Source of the DNA: Acidimicrobiaceae bacterium
Lineage (GTDB): Bacteria > Actinomycetota > Acidimicrobiia > Acidimicrobiales > Acidimicrobiaceae
Assembly (NCBI GenBank): GCA_013044365.1
Contig: JABEUP010000128.1
Span: 1-33,102, forward strand
Length of the DNA stretch: 33,102 nucleotides
Direction: 5' to 3'
Position 1 is the stretch's first letter. The number at the start of each line of letters is the position of its first letter. This document shows positions 1 through 8,067 of the stretch, piece after piece. Both the position numbers and the translations under genes were made by a program. Under the pieces are notes generated by a model. That model searched no databases, had not been told where the DNA came from, and worked only from the letters and a program-made list of their open reading frames with translations.

Positions 1-477
1 AAGCAGTAAGTTCACTCTCTAACTACGGCATTCCCAACTTGGACGCGAATAGACAATATAGATCTCCATGACCAAATTGCGAATACCGACAAAAACGTAA
101 GATGGTTGATTCCGCCAACTCAGTACACAACCTCACACACGGGTTCCGACTGCATGAGCCTGGCAAAGTTTACGGCTTATTAGGTTTCCACTTTATGGAC
201 GCAACTAAGGACATTCAAAAAGTACCAGAAAAGTCGCTTTTGCTTTCTTGAGGAACGGAAAATATCTGCTTGCATAACGTTATCGAATTGGCTAGGTTAG
301 GCTGAATGGTGCGGGTTCGCTGTGCCTGGACCGAATTGTTGAGCAGCCCAAGTTTTTGTTGAACCGAGCTAATCACCTGCCGAGAGTCGACAACATATTC
401 GTCTTACCAAATATTCGACCTAGCTGTGAATGCTCTCATTCTGCTTATCAAGAATCAACAGACAGGAGGCACCTAAG
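1..477. other. Intergenic region upstream of catalase
   Basis: No convincing coding frame, RNA gene or repeat was seen in these bases. They contain the leader of the catalase gene, with a ribosome binding site (CAGGAGG) just before the ATG at 478. I could not pick a confident promoter or a PerR, Fur or OxyR-type operator by eye. Confidence 0.5.
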
Positions 478-1929
478 ATGTCAAATGCAAAGCCGCCAGT
501 AACTACCAACGATGCCGGAATTCCAGTTGCGAGCGACGATCACTCACTCACAGTTGGCAGAGATGGTCCGATACTGTTGCAAGACCATTACCTCCTTGAG
601 AAAATGGCGCACTTCAATCGCGAACGTGTTCCGGAGCGGGTTGTCCATGCCAAGGGTGGAGGAGCACATGGATATTTAGAGATTTTTAATGATGTAAGCG
701 ATTGGTGTAAGGCTGACTTCCTAAAGAAGGGTACGAAGACCCCCCTTTTTGCGAGATTCTCTACTGTTGCCGGCGAGCTTGGTTCGGCAGATACGGTTAG
801 AGATCCTCGTGGCTTTGCAATCAAGTTTTATACCAATCAGGGTAATTACGATCTTGTAGGCAATAATACGCCAGTCTTTTTCATTCGGGATCCCAGTAAA
901 TTTTCTGACTTTATCCACTCACAGAAGAGACGCCCTGATAATAACTTGCGTGACAATAACATGCAATGGGATTTCTGGAGTCTCAGACCTGAATCGGCTC
1001 ATCAAGTTTCAATTTTGTTCAGTGACCGGGGTACTCCAAAGACGTGGCGGAACATGAACGGCTATTCAAGCCATACTTTCATGTGGATTAACGCTGGCGG
1101 CGAGCGATTCTGGGTGAAATATCATTTCAAAACCGATCAAGGCATAGAAAACTTTACCGATTCCCAAGCAAAGGCAATGGCTGCCGATGATCCTGATTTC
1201 CACATTCGCGACCTTTACCAGACGATTGCACGTGGTGAATTTCCTTCCTGGACTTTAGAGATGCAAATAATGCCCTACGAGGATGCCGCTGATTATCGAT
1301 TTAATGCTTTTGACCTGACGAAGGTGTGGCCGCATTCGGACTATCCGCCCATTCCTATCGGACGGATGGTACTTGACCGAAATCCGCAAAGTTACTTTGC
1401 AGAGGTCGAACAGGCTTCATTCGAGCCTTCCAACCTGGTTCCCGGGATTGGGCCAAGTCCAGACAAGATGCTTCTCGGAAGACTTTTCAGCTATCCCGAT
1501 ACCCATAGATATCGGATCGGCCCAAATTATCTTCAACTACCCATTAACCAGCCTCGGGCTGAGGTGCGTAGCTATTCAAAGGACGGCCCAATGAGGTATT
1601 CCCAAAGTGGTGCGCAGCCTGTTTACGCGCCTAACTCATACGGAGGTCCTCAAGGGGACTCCTCGTTCATGGATCCCGGCTGGACCACGAATGGAGAGAT
1701 GGTGCGAGAGGCGTACTCGCTTCATACCGAAGACGATGACTTTGGCCAGGCCGGTTCACTATATAGAAACGTCCTCACTAGTGGCGAGCGGGACAATATG
1801 GTGACAAATATTGTTGGTCATATGTCCAATGGTCTCGATAGTACAGTGATGGCTCGTGGCATTGAGTATTGGCGCAATGTCGATTTGAATCTGGGCGCCC
1901 GAGTGGCTAAAGGGCTTGGATCGACCTAA
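478..1929 (+). CDS. katA: Haem catalase, clade 3 small-subunit type
   Basis: This is a monofunctional haem catalase that converts hydrogen peroxide to water and oxygen in the cytoplasm. The 483-residue length fits the small-subunit clade 3 enzymes. The distal haem-pocket His is in RVVHAKGGGAHG (His57), the distal Asn is in VGNNTPVFF (Asn130), and the proximal haem-ligand Tyr is in RLFSYPDTHRYRIG (Tyr339). The ATG at 478 is chosen over an upstream in-frame start near 430 because a CAGGAGG ribosome binding site precedes it and homologues begin with a similar short polar N-terminus. It appears to be transcribed alone, with no catalase-linked regulator in view. The family assignment is certain from the sequence; the gene name katA is by family convention. 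Confidence 0.97.
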   Translation: MSNAKPPVTTNDAGIPVASDDHSLTVGRDGPILLQDHYLLEKMAHFNRERVPERVVHAKGGGAHGYLEIFNDVSDWCKADFLKKGTKTPLFARFSTVAGELGSADTVRDPRGFAIKFYTNQGNYDLVGNNTPVFFIRDPSKFSDFIHSQKRRPDNNLRDNNMQWDFWSLRPESAHQVSILFSDRGTPKTWRNMNGYSSHTFMWINAGGERFWVKYHFKTDQGIENFTDSQAKAMAADDPDFHIRDLYQTIARGEFPSWTLEMQIMPYEDAADYRFNAFDLTKVWPHSDYPPIPIGRMVLDRNPQSYFAEVEQASFEPSNLVPGIGPSPDKMLLGRLFSYPDTHRYRIGPNYLQLPINQPRAEVRSYSKDGPMRYSQSGAQPVYAPNSYGGPQGDSSFMDPGWTTNGEMVREAYSLHTEDDDFGQAGSLYRNVLTSGERDNMVTNIVGHMSNGLDSTVMARGIEYWRNVDLNLGARVAKGLGST

Positions 1930-2088
1930 CAAGATTTGCATTAGCAAGTGATAAAGTATTTTTCGATTTTGACTTCTTGCCAGAGCTAAAAAGCACACCT
2001 TGTATGTGATTGCTGGTTGCCAAGCGAGACACTGAAAAATGCCAACTACTAATCTGCGCTGAAATTACTAGTTGGCGTAGGGCACCGC

Positions 2089-2379
2089 GTGTCAGAGCAA
2101 CCCTTGACAATGGCAACCGCCGCGAAAGATTTTACAACGTACAAACTATCGATAATATCTTTTCTCAAATCCACACCCTCGTCGGTAAAATCTGATGAAC
2201 ACCTGGACGTTTTGGCTCTTCCGAGTGCAGTGCCCGCTTGCTTAGCCTTGCTGGACCACATGCTGGCGAACACTCCGGAATATTTACGCTCGATAAAGTT
2301 GGCTGAGGATAAGATCCCACAAGGCGATCAGGGTCGAGGCCTCGAAGAAGCACGAGCCGTACTAGCTGAGAAGGAGTAG
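2089..2379 (+). CDS. Small hypothetical protein (96 aa)
   Basis: I do not recognise this protein. It would start at GTG 2089, or at ATG 2110, and end in an acidic Glu-rich tail. The composition is protein-like and mostly helix-compatible, with no signal peptide, membrane segment or cysteine motif. It lies 159 bases after the catalase stop on the same strand, but the upstream ribosome binding site is weak. The reason for listing it is that competing frames on the other strand look less natural. It could still be a chance open frame. Confidence 0.4.
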   Translation: MSEQPLTMATAAKDFTTYKLSIISFLKSTPSSVKSDEHLDVLALPSAVPACLALLDHMLANTPEYLRSIKLAEDKIPQGDQGRGLEEARAVLAEKE

Positions 2380-2714
2380 TTCTGGCTCGTTGAGTCACCA
2401 ATTCTCAGCTAGGTGAGCGGGAGTTGGCTGTGAGTCCCTTCGGGGAACGAAAGAGAGCCGCGTAAGAACTTCTGCAATTTCGCGGAAAAGTTTCAAATCC
2501 AGGCGTGAAGGCTTCAAACGGACACCCGGGTTGGTACCGACTGCGAATCAGGAACTGGCGTGTGCTGCACTTCCCAGATGATTAGGGAGTGGTGGTTGCC
2601 CCCGCATCATCAACATACGGGAGTTTGAGCGCTCCATGCCTCCATCGCCACAACAATGCGCTAGCATCCGAACAACCCGACCTTTACAACGTACTCAGAC
2701 ATCCCTCCCTGGCA
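2380..2714. other. Convergent intergenic region
   Basis: This gap lies between the small plus-strand ORF and the minus-strand MoaD-like gene, so both transcripts should end here. A compact hairpin occupies 2426-2459: an outer GGCT/AGCC pairing encloses a C(TTCG)G tetraloop stem at 2435-2446. There is no clear T-tract, so terminator function is only a guess. A TTTCAAATCC stretch nearby recalls a tRNA T-loop, but the flanks do not pair. Confidence 0.35.
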
Positions 2715-2945
2715 TCATCCCCCGGCCATCTGAGGGTATACGACAATAGAGTCGCCATTTTTGAGAACCGAATCTCTGGCCGGAGCCACAGTATTATTGA
2801 GCATGACCACATAATGCCTTGCTCCCAGGCCATGCTCGCCGAGAAAGTCATCCAGCGTTATTCCGCTTCCAATCTCAATTATTGCGCTTCCGCCCGGAAG
2901 CCGATCTGCGAGTTGACCGCGTAATCGAAGTGAAATGCTCGGCAT
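2715..2945 (-). CDS. MoaD/ThiS-like ubiquitin-fold protein
   Basis: This 76-residue protein has the look of the small beta-grasp sulfur-carrier family (MoaD/ThiS). It shows an alternating N-terminal strand, a central helix (LDDFLGEHG), a VVMLNNTVAPARDSVLKNGD segment typical of the MoaD turn before the last strand, and a C-terminal GG (QMAGG). In known members the terminal Gly is adenylated and then thiocarboxylated or conjugated by an E1-like enzyme. None of moaE, moeB, thiF or thiG is nearby, so the partner is unknown. The gene starts 26 bases after the stop of the formamidase-family gene and is probably co-transcribed with it. The start ATG at 2945 has a GGAG about 13 bases upstream, slightly far. 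Family confidence is high; the role is not known. Confidence 0.8.
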   Translation of the reverse strand: MPSISLRLRGQLADRLPGGSAIIEIGSGITLDDFLGEHGLGARHYVVMLNNTVAPARDSVLKNGDSIVVYPQMAGG

Positions 2946-2971
2946 CTATATTTCATAGCTCCAAATATTGG

Positions 2972-4309
2972 TTACCATCCGGCGGGTTGCCCGTATTGCG
3001 CCTCCACCAGATGGAGGATCCCCAGATCGTCAACCTTTGTTTTGGGAGCCAAAAGATTCAGTTGGATAAATCCGGGAAGTCTGCCTATTTCTATTGCCCC
3101 TGAAATAGTTCCCCTATTCTTCACCTCGTCAGCGCTCATACCAAGAAGATGAGCGGCCCGTGCAACTGCATTGTCTACCGCCGCATTAATAAAAGGACCT
3201 GATCCAAGAATCTGCAGAGGCAATACCGGACCTTCAAGACTTGTATTGTTTTCCTCAGCCAGGGTCCTGGCCCGGCCAACCTCATCGGAGGTGAAAGGAC
3301 GAACCAAAAATGGCAGATCCTCAAGTGGCGGCAACAGAATTGGCCCGTCGAGTTTAAGACCCTTTATCACTTCGACTCTGACTATGACGCGGGCCGCAAC
3401 GTCAGTGGTGTGCACCGCAAGTTCTCCGTCTCCAATCATTGCGTGAACATCCCCGGCATAGATGCCAGCACCGTCCACTTTCGCCGGAACAATCAGGATG
3501 CTACCTTCCCGGACAGAATCGATGTCCATGTGGACGTCAGTGCGTTGTTCAAGTTGTTCGTCGGTAAGGGCGAATTCATGTTCTGCTCCAACAAGAAATG
3601 CTCCGAAGTCGCCACAATTGTGCGAGCTGGGAATATCAATTGCCGGTATCGAACCAAGATTTCCTGCCGAAATTCTGCATCTGGTCATTGTCCCAACCAG
3701 ATCTGCCTTTGCCAAAGTGACCACTGGATGCTGATGGGCATTTTCGTGCAAACCCATCCAGGCTTTTCCATCCCGGGCTATCTCGGCTGCCCTATCTTTG
3801 TTTACGGTGACTCCGATTCCCTTAGGCTGGTCAAAGACCATGGTGTAGCCCTCGACCATATGGAAAGGAATTACTTCGCTATGGCAGGCTTTGCATCGGA
3901 CCGCAGATTCCCCGATTCCATCCAAATATGTGTCGGGATAAAGAAAGTGCCGTCCAGCATCACGGCAGGTCGGACATATCCCAGCCACAAAGGGATCCGA
4001 AATGAAGCGTCCATCCCAACCCGTGCTGGTTCCAGACGAAGTGGCTTTTGAGAGTTGTTCGATGCGTTCAATGTGCAGTGCCACCGAGTCACCAACTCTG
4101 GCACCGTCTACCCGCACCGGGAGACTGACCTCGTGTCCGCTTCTTAGAGAGGGGGTTATCATCGCTCCCCAGCACCCGGGCACGGTTATGAATTCGATGC
4201 GACCGCCATCTGACACCGGGCCAAGCATCTCATTGCTCGGACCCACTATGTCGGTATAGCGGTCGACTACTACGTGAGATGAGATTTTTTCTGGCATCAA
4301 AGTAGACAT
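2972..4309 (-). CDS. Acetamidase/formamidase family hydrolase
   Basis: This is a member of the FmdA/AmdA amidohydrolase family, which hydrolyses short amides such as formamide or acetamide to ammonia and the acid. It has 445 residues from the ATG at 4309, chosen because AGGAGG lies 8 bases upstream; a longer frame reaches 4381 without such a site. Family hallmarks are the DVHAMIGDGEL motif and the NCGDFGAFLVGAEHEF segment. Unusually, residues 112-142 carry two CxxC pairs (Cys112, Cys115, Cys139, Cys142), spaced like a zinc ribbon inserted in the N-terminal half. The next gene downstream encodes a MoaD/ThiS-like protein. The substrate cannot be read from the sequence; formamide, acetamide or another small amide are all possible. 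Confidence 0.9.
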   Translation of the reverse strand: MSTLMPEKISSHVVVDRYTDIVGPSNEMLGPVSDGGRIEFITVPGCWGAMITPSLRSGHEVSLPVRVDGARVGDSVALHIERIEQLSKATSSGTSTGWDGRFISDPFVAGICPTCRDAGRHFLYPDTYLDGIGESAVRCKACHSEVIPFHMVEGYTMVFDQPKGIGVTVNKDRAAEIARDGKAWMGLHENAHQHPVVTLAKADLVGTMTRCRISAGNLGSIPAIDIPSSHNCGDFGAFLVGAEHEFALTDEQLEQRTDVHMDIDSVREGSILIVPAKVDGAGIYAGDVHAMIGDGELAVHTTDVAARVIVRVEVIKGLKLDGPILLPPLEDLPFLVRPFTSDEVGRARTLAEENNTSLEGPVLPLQILGSGPFINAAVDNAVARAAHLLGMSADEVKNRGTISGAIEIGRLPGFIQLNLLAPKTKVDDLGILHLVEAQYGQPAGW

Positions 4310-4811
4310 GATTACCGCCTCCTGAATTGAGCCGATTATTTGAATAGGATTCGGTGAATTCGAACCCGTCGGTTCATGCACTCACTGTTGAAGATATCAC
4401 AGCACCCAGCTCATGTCGATGAAAAAATTTTGCGGGGCGTAAAACATTCCAGTTGGTGAATCAAGGAACGCCCTATGTGGACCTCAGGGTAAACGGATCG
4501 CATAAGCCAGCCCATACGATGCCTTCCGAAAGAACACGATCGGAAATTTGCGATCATATCCCTGCGGCCGGATGAACAGTCTCTGTGATTTTAATACGGG
4601 GAATGAACATGACCCGGCCCGAGAACCCAATTGCAAAGTCAGTTCCCAGGTGCCAGTTCATCAAATGTCGAGAAGGCCATGGCCAAGCCTGACCAATCCT
4701 TTCTCGCCCGCTATGTACTCTCAAACTGCCAAAACTTGCAACCCCCATCCCAAGGCAGCAAATGCCAGCCAAATCAAGCGGGTCCCACACCTTAACCGCC
4801 CAGCAAATCCA
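4310..4811. other. Intergenic region between two minus-strand genes
   Basis: It contains the leader of the formamidase-family gene, with its ribosome binding site AGGAGG at 4318-4323 on the minus strand, and the 3' flank of the phosphoesterase gene. I saw no convincing gene, strong hairpin or repeat. The frames that stay open here look like chance. Confidence 0.4.
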
Positions 4812-6329
4812 CTACCCCGACGATGATTTCGCCAGAGTTGAACACGCTCCCCCTACCCCGGGGCTGCCGCCTCCCGGACAGACCAGAGAGGTCCTTGGGT
4901 CAGTGGACAATACCAGCGGAGGCCGGGGAGCCTGGGAAAAATTAAAGTCATTTATAAGATTACCAAGCACCTTTGAGTTCTCCCGGACAGTAGGCCTGGG
5001 ATCCGGACGACCGTCAGTCTGCGGATTGATAGCTTCCCCTCCAAGAAAATCATCCTCAATGAATTTTATGTAAGAATCGTAACTGAGAGTTTGGCTGTCA
5101 ATATATCCGGCCTTAGCATATGGACTTATCACCAATCCGGGTACCCTAATGCCGAGCCCGAGCGCATCAATCTGCGGTGGCACCACCTGATCGTAAAATC
5201 CTCCCCAATCATCCCATGTCACAAATATTGCCGTCGAATTCCAGTCAGGACCCTCCATTACATGATTGATGATGTTGGTCACGTATGACTGGCCCACTGA
5301 AACAAGTGCCGGCGGATGCTCACTGTCTTTGGCATTTGGCAATACCCACGAAACAGACGGCAAATTCCCTGACGCGGCCTCTGACATAAAGCTCGAAAGA
5401 TCTTTGACATTACCCAACTGATTGTCCTGATGCACATCGACAAACCCGGGAAGTACGTTCCAAATCCGTGGTACCCCATTACCGGACACACCGGCGGATG
5501 TGTTTTTAACCGCAAGCAAACCATTATTCCGCCCCGAAATTCCGGTCCCCGCAGAAACTGGCTTTTTTACTGGCTTGGCAGCGCGTGCCAGCGGCTGGGC
5601 GCCATTGTCCAGATACCATGACCATGACACACCGCTCCGGTGCAAGAGCCAGGTGAGGTCGGTCCAGCCATATGGAGTTGGATTATTGATATTAGCAAGT
5701 ATCGGGTCTTCAGCGCTTGTACAACTCATTGGAACCGTTGGGTTGAAACACGTCGCCGACCAACCTGATACCAGATAGAGATGCGAAGGAAAGCTCCAGG
5801 AGTGAACCGACTCGAACATATGATCCTGCAGCACAAAGTTTTTCGCATATGTCCAATAGTTGGGAATATCTGATCCATTGTGATAGCCCATTACATCAGT
5901 TGCGGTTCCTTGCCGGCAGGCAGGATCTGTCGGAACCTTACATCCGGATCGTGACAATTCAGCCTGGGCGATAAAACCGTTCATTAGCCCGCCGGCAACG
6001 TCGGCATAGCTGTTGGAAGCGTTATGCGGCCCGCCACCATTGCGGTCCTGGTGGTCAAGATACGGCTTTACACAGCCGCCACTTTGGGGATTTGGTACAC
6101 ACGCAGTGGGAGTTCCCTGCGACATGGGAATTCCTTCTGCCCCCGGAAATGTCCCAAAGTACGAGTCAAAGGAACGGTTCTCCTGAAATATCACCACAAC
6201 ATGGCGAATTTTATAAATCCCCGAAAAAGAGGCCGCTCCCGGCGAAGCACCGGCGATACAGGCGGCAATAAGCAGTGCGCATGCGGTGCCAAGAACACCC
6301 CATGAGATAAGCCGCGCAGAAGACTTCAT
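4812..6329 (-). CDS. Secreted phosphoesterase / phospholipase C-like lipoprotein
   Basis: This 505-residue protein belongs to the phosphoesterase family that includes bacterial non-haemolytic phospholipase C and acid phosphatase AcpA. Near the N-terminus is the metal-site signature HVVVIFQENRSFDSYFG. Further on come HSWSFPSHLYLVSG and WDDWGGFYDQVVPP, the latter matching the family motif DxWGGFYDHVxPP with Gln in place of the usual His. The start is taken as ATG 6329, preceded by CAAGG, rather than the TTG at 6347. The N-terminus has positive charges, a hydrophobic stretch and a lipobox-like LIAAC, so it is probably exported and lipid-anchored. It likely hydrolyses phosphate esters or phospholipids outside the cell. 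It appears monocistronic and unrelated to its neighbours. Confidence 0.9.
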   Translation of the reverse strand: MKSSARLISWGVLGTACALLIAACIAGASPGAASFSGIYKIRHVVVIFQENRSFDSYFGTFPGAEGIPMSQGTPTACVPNPQSGGCVKPYLDHQDRNGGGPHNASNSYADVAGGLMNGFIAQAELSRSGCKVPTDPACRQGTATDVMGYHNGSDIPNYWTYAKNFVLQDHMFESVHSWSFPSHLYLVSGWSATCFNPTVPMSCTSAEDPILANINNPTPYGWTDLTWLLHRSGVSWSWYLDNGAQPLARAAKPVKKPVSAGTGISGRNNGLLAVKNTSAGVSGNGVPRIWNVLPGFVDVHQDNQLGNVKDLSSFMSEAASGNLPSVSWVLPNAKDSEHPPALVSVGQSYVTNIINHVMEGPDWNSTAIFVTWDDWGGFYDQVVPPQIDALGLGIRVPGLVISPYAKAGYIDSQTLSYDSYIKFIEDDFLGGEAINPQTDGRPDPRPTVRENSKVLGNLINDFNFSQAPRPPLVLSTDPRTSLVCPGGGSPGVGGACSTLAKSSSG

Positions 6330-6826
6330 CGAAACTGAACCTTGCAAAGATCGTTAAAGGGTGCGCACCGGCCAGCACCTATGAACGACGTAAATCGAAT
6401 AAACAGCAGCGTCCACTTCCCCAAAGGATCAAGTCCAGCAATGCTCATACCCTCCATATGGCAGCCTCCCTCACACACACTGACTCCCAGCCAGGTGACC
6501 CAGTGTGTTTTCAACTATAAGCCATCTGACGGCATCTGCCAAGAAGTCGGTACCTGGCGCTTGTTTGCCTGCAACGGTCCATCACATGAGATGCACCCCC
6601 AGGGCGACAAAGCCAGTGAGTGACAAGACAAAGTATAAGCCCGGGACCACCCCGATCGCTTTGAGTGTCACCGTGACCGCAGCAATACGGAAGGGGACCA
6701 GCTCTTATATAACCCACTTGATCAACTTGGCTGCCGACGCTGAGTTTCAGCGCCTCAGCGATACGAACCGTCGCACCTGAAGCCGCGGCCCCACCCCAAT
6801 GACACCCTGAACACACTTTAAACAAC
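6330..6826. other. Intergenic region with no gene seen
   Basis: About 500 bases separate the terminator of the large catabolic operon from the phosphoesterase gene. Several frames stay open here but have no plausible ribosome binding site or family resemblance. It probably contains the phosphoesterase promoter, which I could not place. Confidence 0.4.
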
Positions 6827-6857
6827 GGGCAGCTGCGGTTTTCAACTGCAGCTGCCC
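6827..6857 (-). terminator. Rho-independent terminator of the catabolic operon
   Basis: A perfect 10-bp inverted repeat, GGGCAGCTGC and GCAGCTGCCC, surrounds an 11-base loop. It begins 9 bases beyond the stop of the last cupin gene. Read on the minus strand, the stem is followed by a T-rich stretch (GTTGTTTAAAG). Position and structure fit the end of the long minus-strand transcript. Confidence 0.8.
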
Positions 6858-6865
6858 GGCACTTA

Positions 6866-7333
6866 CTATGCAAGGGGCATATGCTCTATACCCGTTCCCA
6901 ATCCCGGACCGAGAGCCGAATCCCAGTTCGGAAAGGCCAATATGATCCGGGCGGCAACGTCGCCGGTATTGAAAAAGTCGAAGAGAACTCCGTGGGGCTT
7001 ACTTGGGATACCGAGGAGGTCACGTTCGCACCACTCATGAATTTCACCGTCAAGCCACAGTTCACCGCTACCTTCAACAACGATACCCACGATGTTTCCC
7101 GGGTGTTTGATGCGGTCTGAGCGCATACCCGCATCAATCTCAATCTCCACCATGTAGAGGGAGGAGAGCGCTCGATCTTCAAGGCTTGGGTGCAGATACC
7201 AGCGCAAAGTGCCTAGTCCCGCAACATCCTCCCGGTGAGCGTCATTGCGCGGAACCACACAGGCGGCCTGACGACTCCGCTCGAATCGGGTCCTCGAACG
7301 CTCCTCCAGATCAAGCCACAGACTGTCAGTCAC
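6866..7333 (-). CDS. Small cupin-domain protein (155 aa)
   Basis: A single cupin beta-barrel is predicted around residues 55-140. The tract GNIVGIVVEGSGELWLDGEIHEW, then ERDLLGIPSKPHG, fits the G-rich turn and second motif of cupins. The usual HxH metal pair of motif 1 is reduced to one His (IKHPGN), so metal binding is doubtful. The gene starts at GTG in a GTGA overlap with the stop of the preceding cupin, implying translational coupling and perhaps a joint complex. It is the last gene of the operon. It may be a small-molecule binder, an isomerase, or the non-metal half of a split bicupin dioxygenase such as the gentisate 1,2-dioxygenase type; none of these is proven. Confidence 0.8.
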   Translation of the reverse strand: MTDSLWLDLEERSRTRFERSRQAACVVPRNDAHREDVAGLGTLRWYLHPSLEDRALSSLYMVEIEIDAGMRSDRIKHPGNIVGIVVEGSGELWLDGEIHEWCERDLLGIPSKPHGVLFDFFNTGDVAARIILAFPNWDSALGPGLGTGIEHMPLA

Positions 7334-7839
7334 CGTTCACCTCTCTCCTCCCATCGGGGACTGGCCTCAACCTGGCCAAACATGGATCCCAGCGCGCGGT
7401 GAAACGGACCGTACACCAGGGCGACCCATTCGCATGGCTCAGAATCGTCGTCCCGAAAATGTTGATGTTCTACTCCGCCGGGCAGAATCGGCAACATCAC
7501 CACATCGCCAGCTTTCCAATGAAATGTCTTCCCGTTGACGACAGTACGTCCGTGACCCCGCCGAACATAGATGACCGTGCTTCCCTGATGGCGATGCTTG
7601 CCGGACATGCTCTCGATCTTCTGTGAGAACACTCTCCATCCGGTCACAGCACTGTCGGTAACGAAGGAGTCATGGAGATAGTAACCAACGTGCCCTTGGC
7701 GGACCTGCCTCCACTCGACATCGTTGTCCCTTATCACAACCCGTCCCTCGGCGGCACGGGTGCGTTCTTCCTCAAATACACGAAGAGTCCCCTCGTAAAA
7801 ATCGGAGTCCTTCGCTGCTTCATCTCGCGGATTACTCAT
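7330..7839 (-). CDS. Cupin-domain protein resembling gentisate dioxygenase cupins
   Basis: This 169-residue protein has one cupin domain at about residues 65-150. Motif 1 contains KHRHQGSTVIYVRRGHG and motif 2 contains GDVVMLPILPGGVEHQHF, giving HxH plus a later His as possible Fe(II) ligands; the usual motif-1 Glu is replaced. The HRH...GHG...NGK pattern recalls the N-terminal cupin of gentisate or 1-hydroxy-2-naphthoate dioxygenases, which are double-cupin proteins, whereas this is single. Its start overlaps the stop of the upstream 63-residue ORF (ATGA) and its stop overlaps the next cupin start. Oxygenase activity is an inference; a metal-binding isomerase or sensor is an alternative. Confidence 0.82.
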   Translation of the reverse strand: MSNPRDEAAKDSDFYEGTLRVFEEERTRAAEGRVVIRDNDVEWRQVRQGHVGYYLHDSFVTDSAVTGWRVFSQKIESMSGKHRHQGSTVIYVRRGHGRTVVNGKTFHWKAGDVVMLPILPGGVEHQHFRDDDSEPCEWVALVYGPFHRALGSMFGQVEASPRWEERGER

Positions 7840-8027
7840 GACTCTGATAACCCACGCATGTGACCAGCCAATTGACGCCGATCATAGACACAGGGGATCT
7901 CCGCCCCGATCGCCCTAAAAAGACGGCCAATCCAAGCTATTTCATCAAGGGGCATCATCATTACTGTGTCTGTTCGCGGGGAAGCACCCCGCCTCGCGCC
8001 AATGGCGGCATTTACAACCAATTGCAT
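7836..8027 (-). CDS. Small uncharacterised protein (63 aa) in the operon
   Basis: I do not recognise this protein. It is probably a real gene: a strong AAGGAG ribosome binding site precedes its ATG, it lies 40 bases after the binding-protein gene, and its TGA overlaps the ATG of the next cupin. It is basic in the N-terminal third, has a run of three Met in the middle, and lacks a membrane segment, signal peptide or cysteine pair. It could be a small accessory or regulatory subunit of the cupins, or serve mainly to couple their translation. Confidence 0.65.
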   Translation of the reverse strand: MQLVVNAAIGARRGASPRTDTVMMMPLDEIAWIGRLFRAIGAEIPCVYDRRQLAGHMRGLSES

Positions 8028-8067
8028 ATTTACTCCTTCGTTAGATGGCGGAGAAAGCTGTAGCTGT

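Noticed and set aside
2480-2540. tRNA-like T-loop sequence TTTCAAATCC
   Set aside because: The flanking bases do not form a T-stem and no acceptor or anticodon arm could be drawn.
6511-6873. 120-codon minus-strand open frame
   Set aside because: It overlaps the operon terminator and has an unnatural composition with no start signal.
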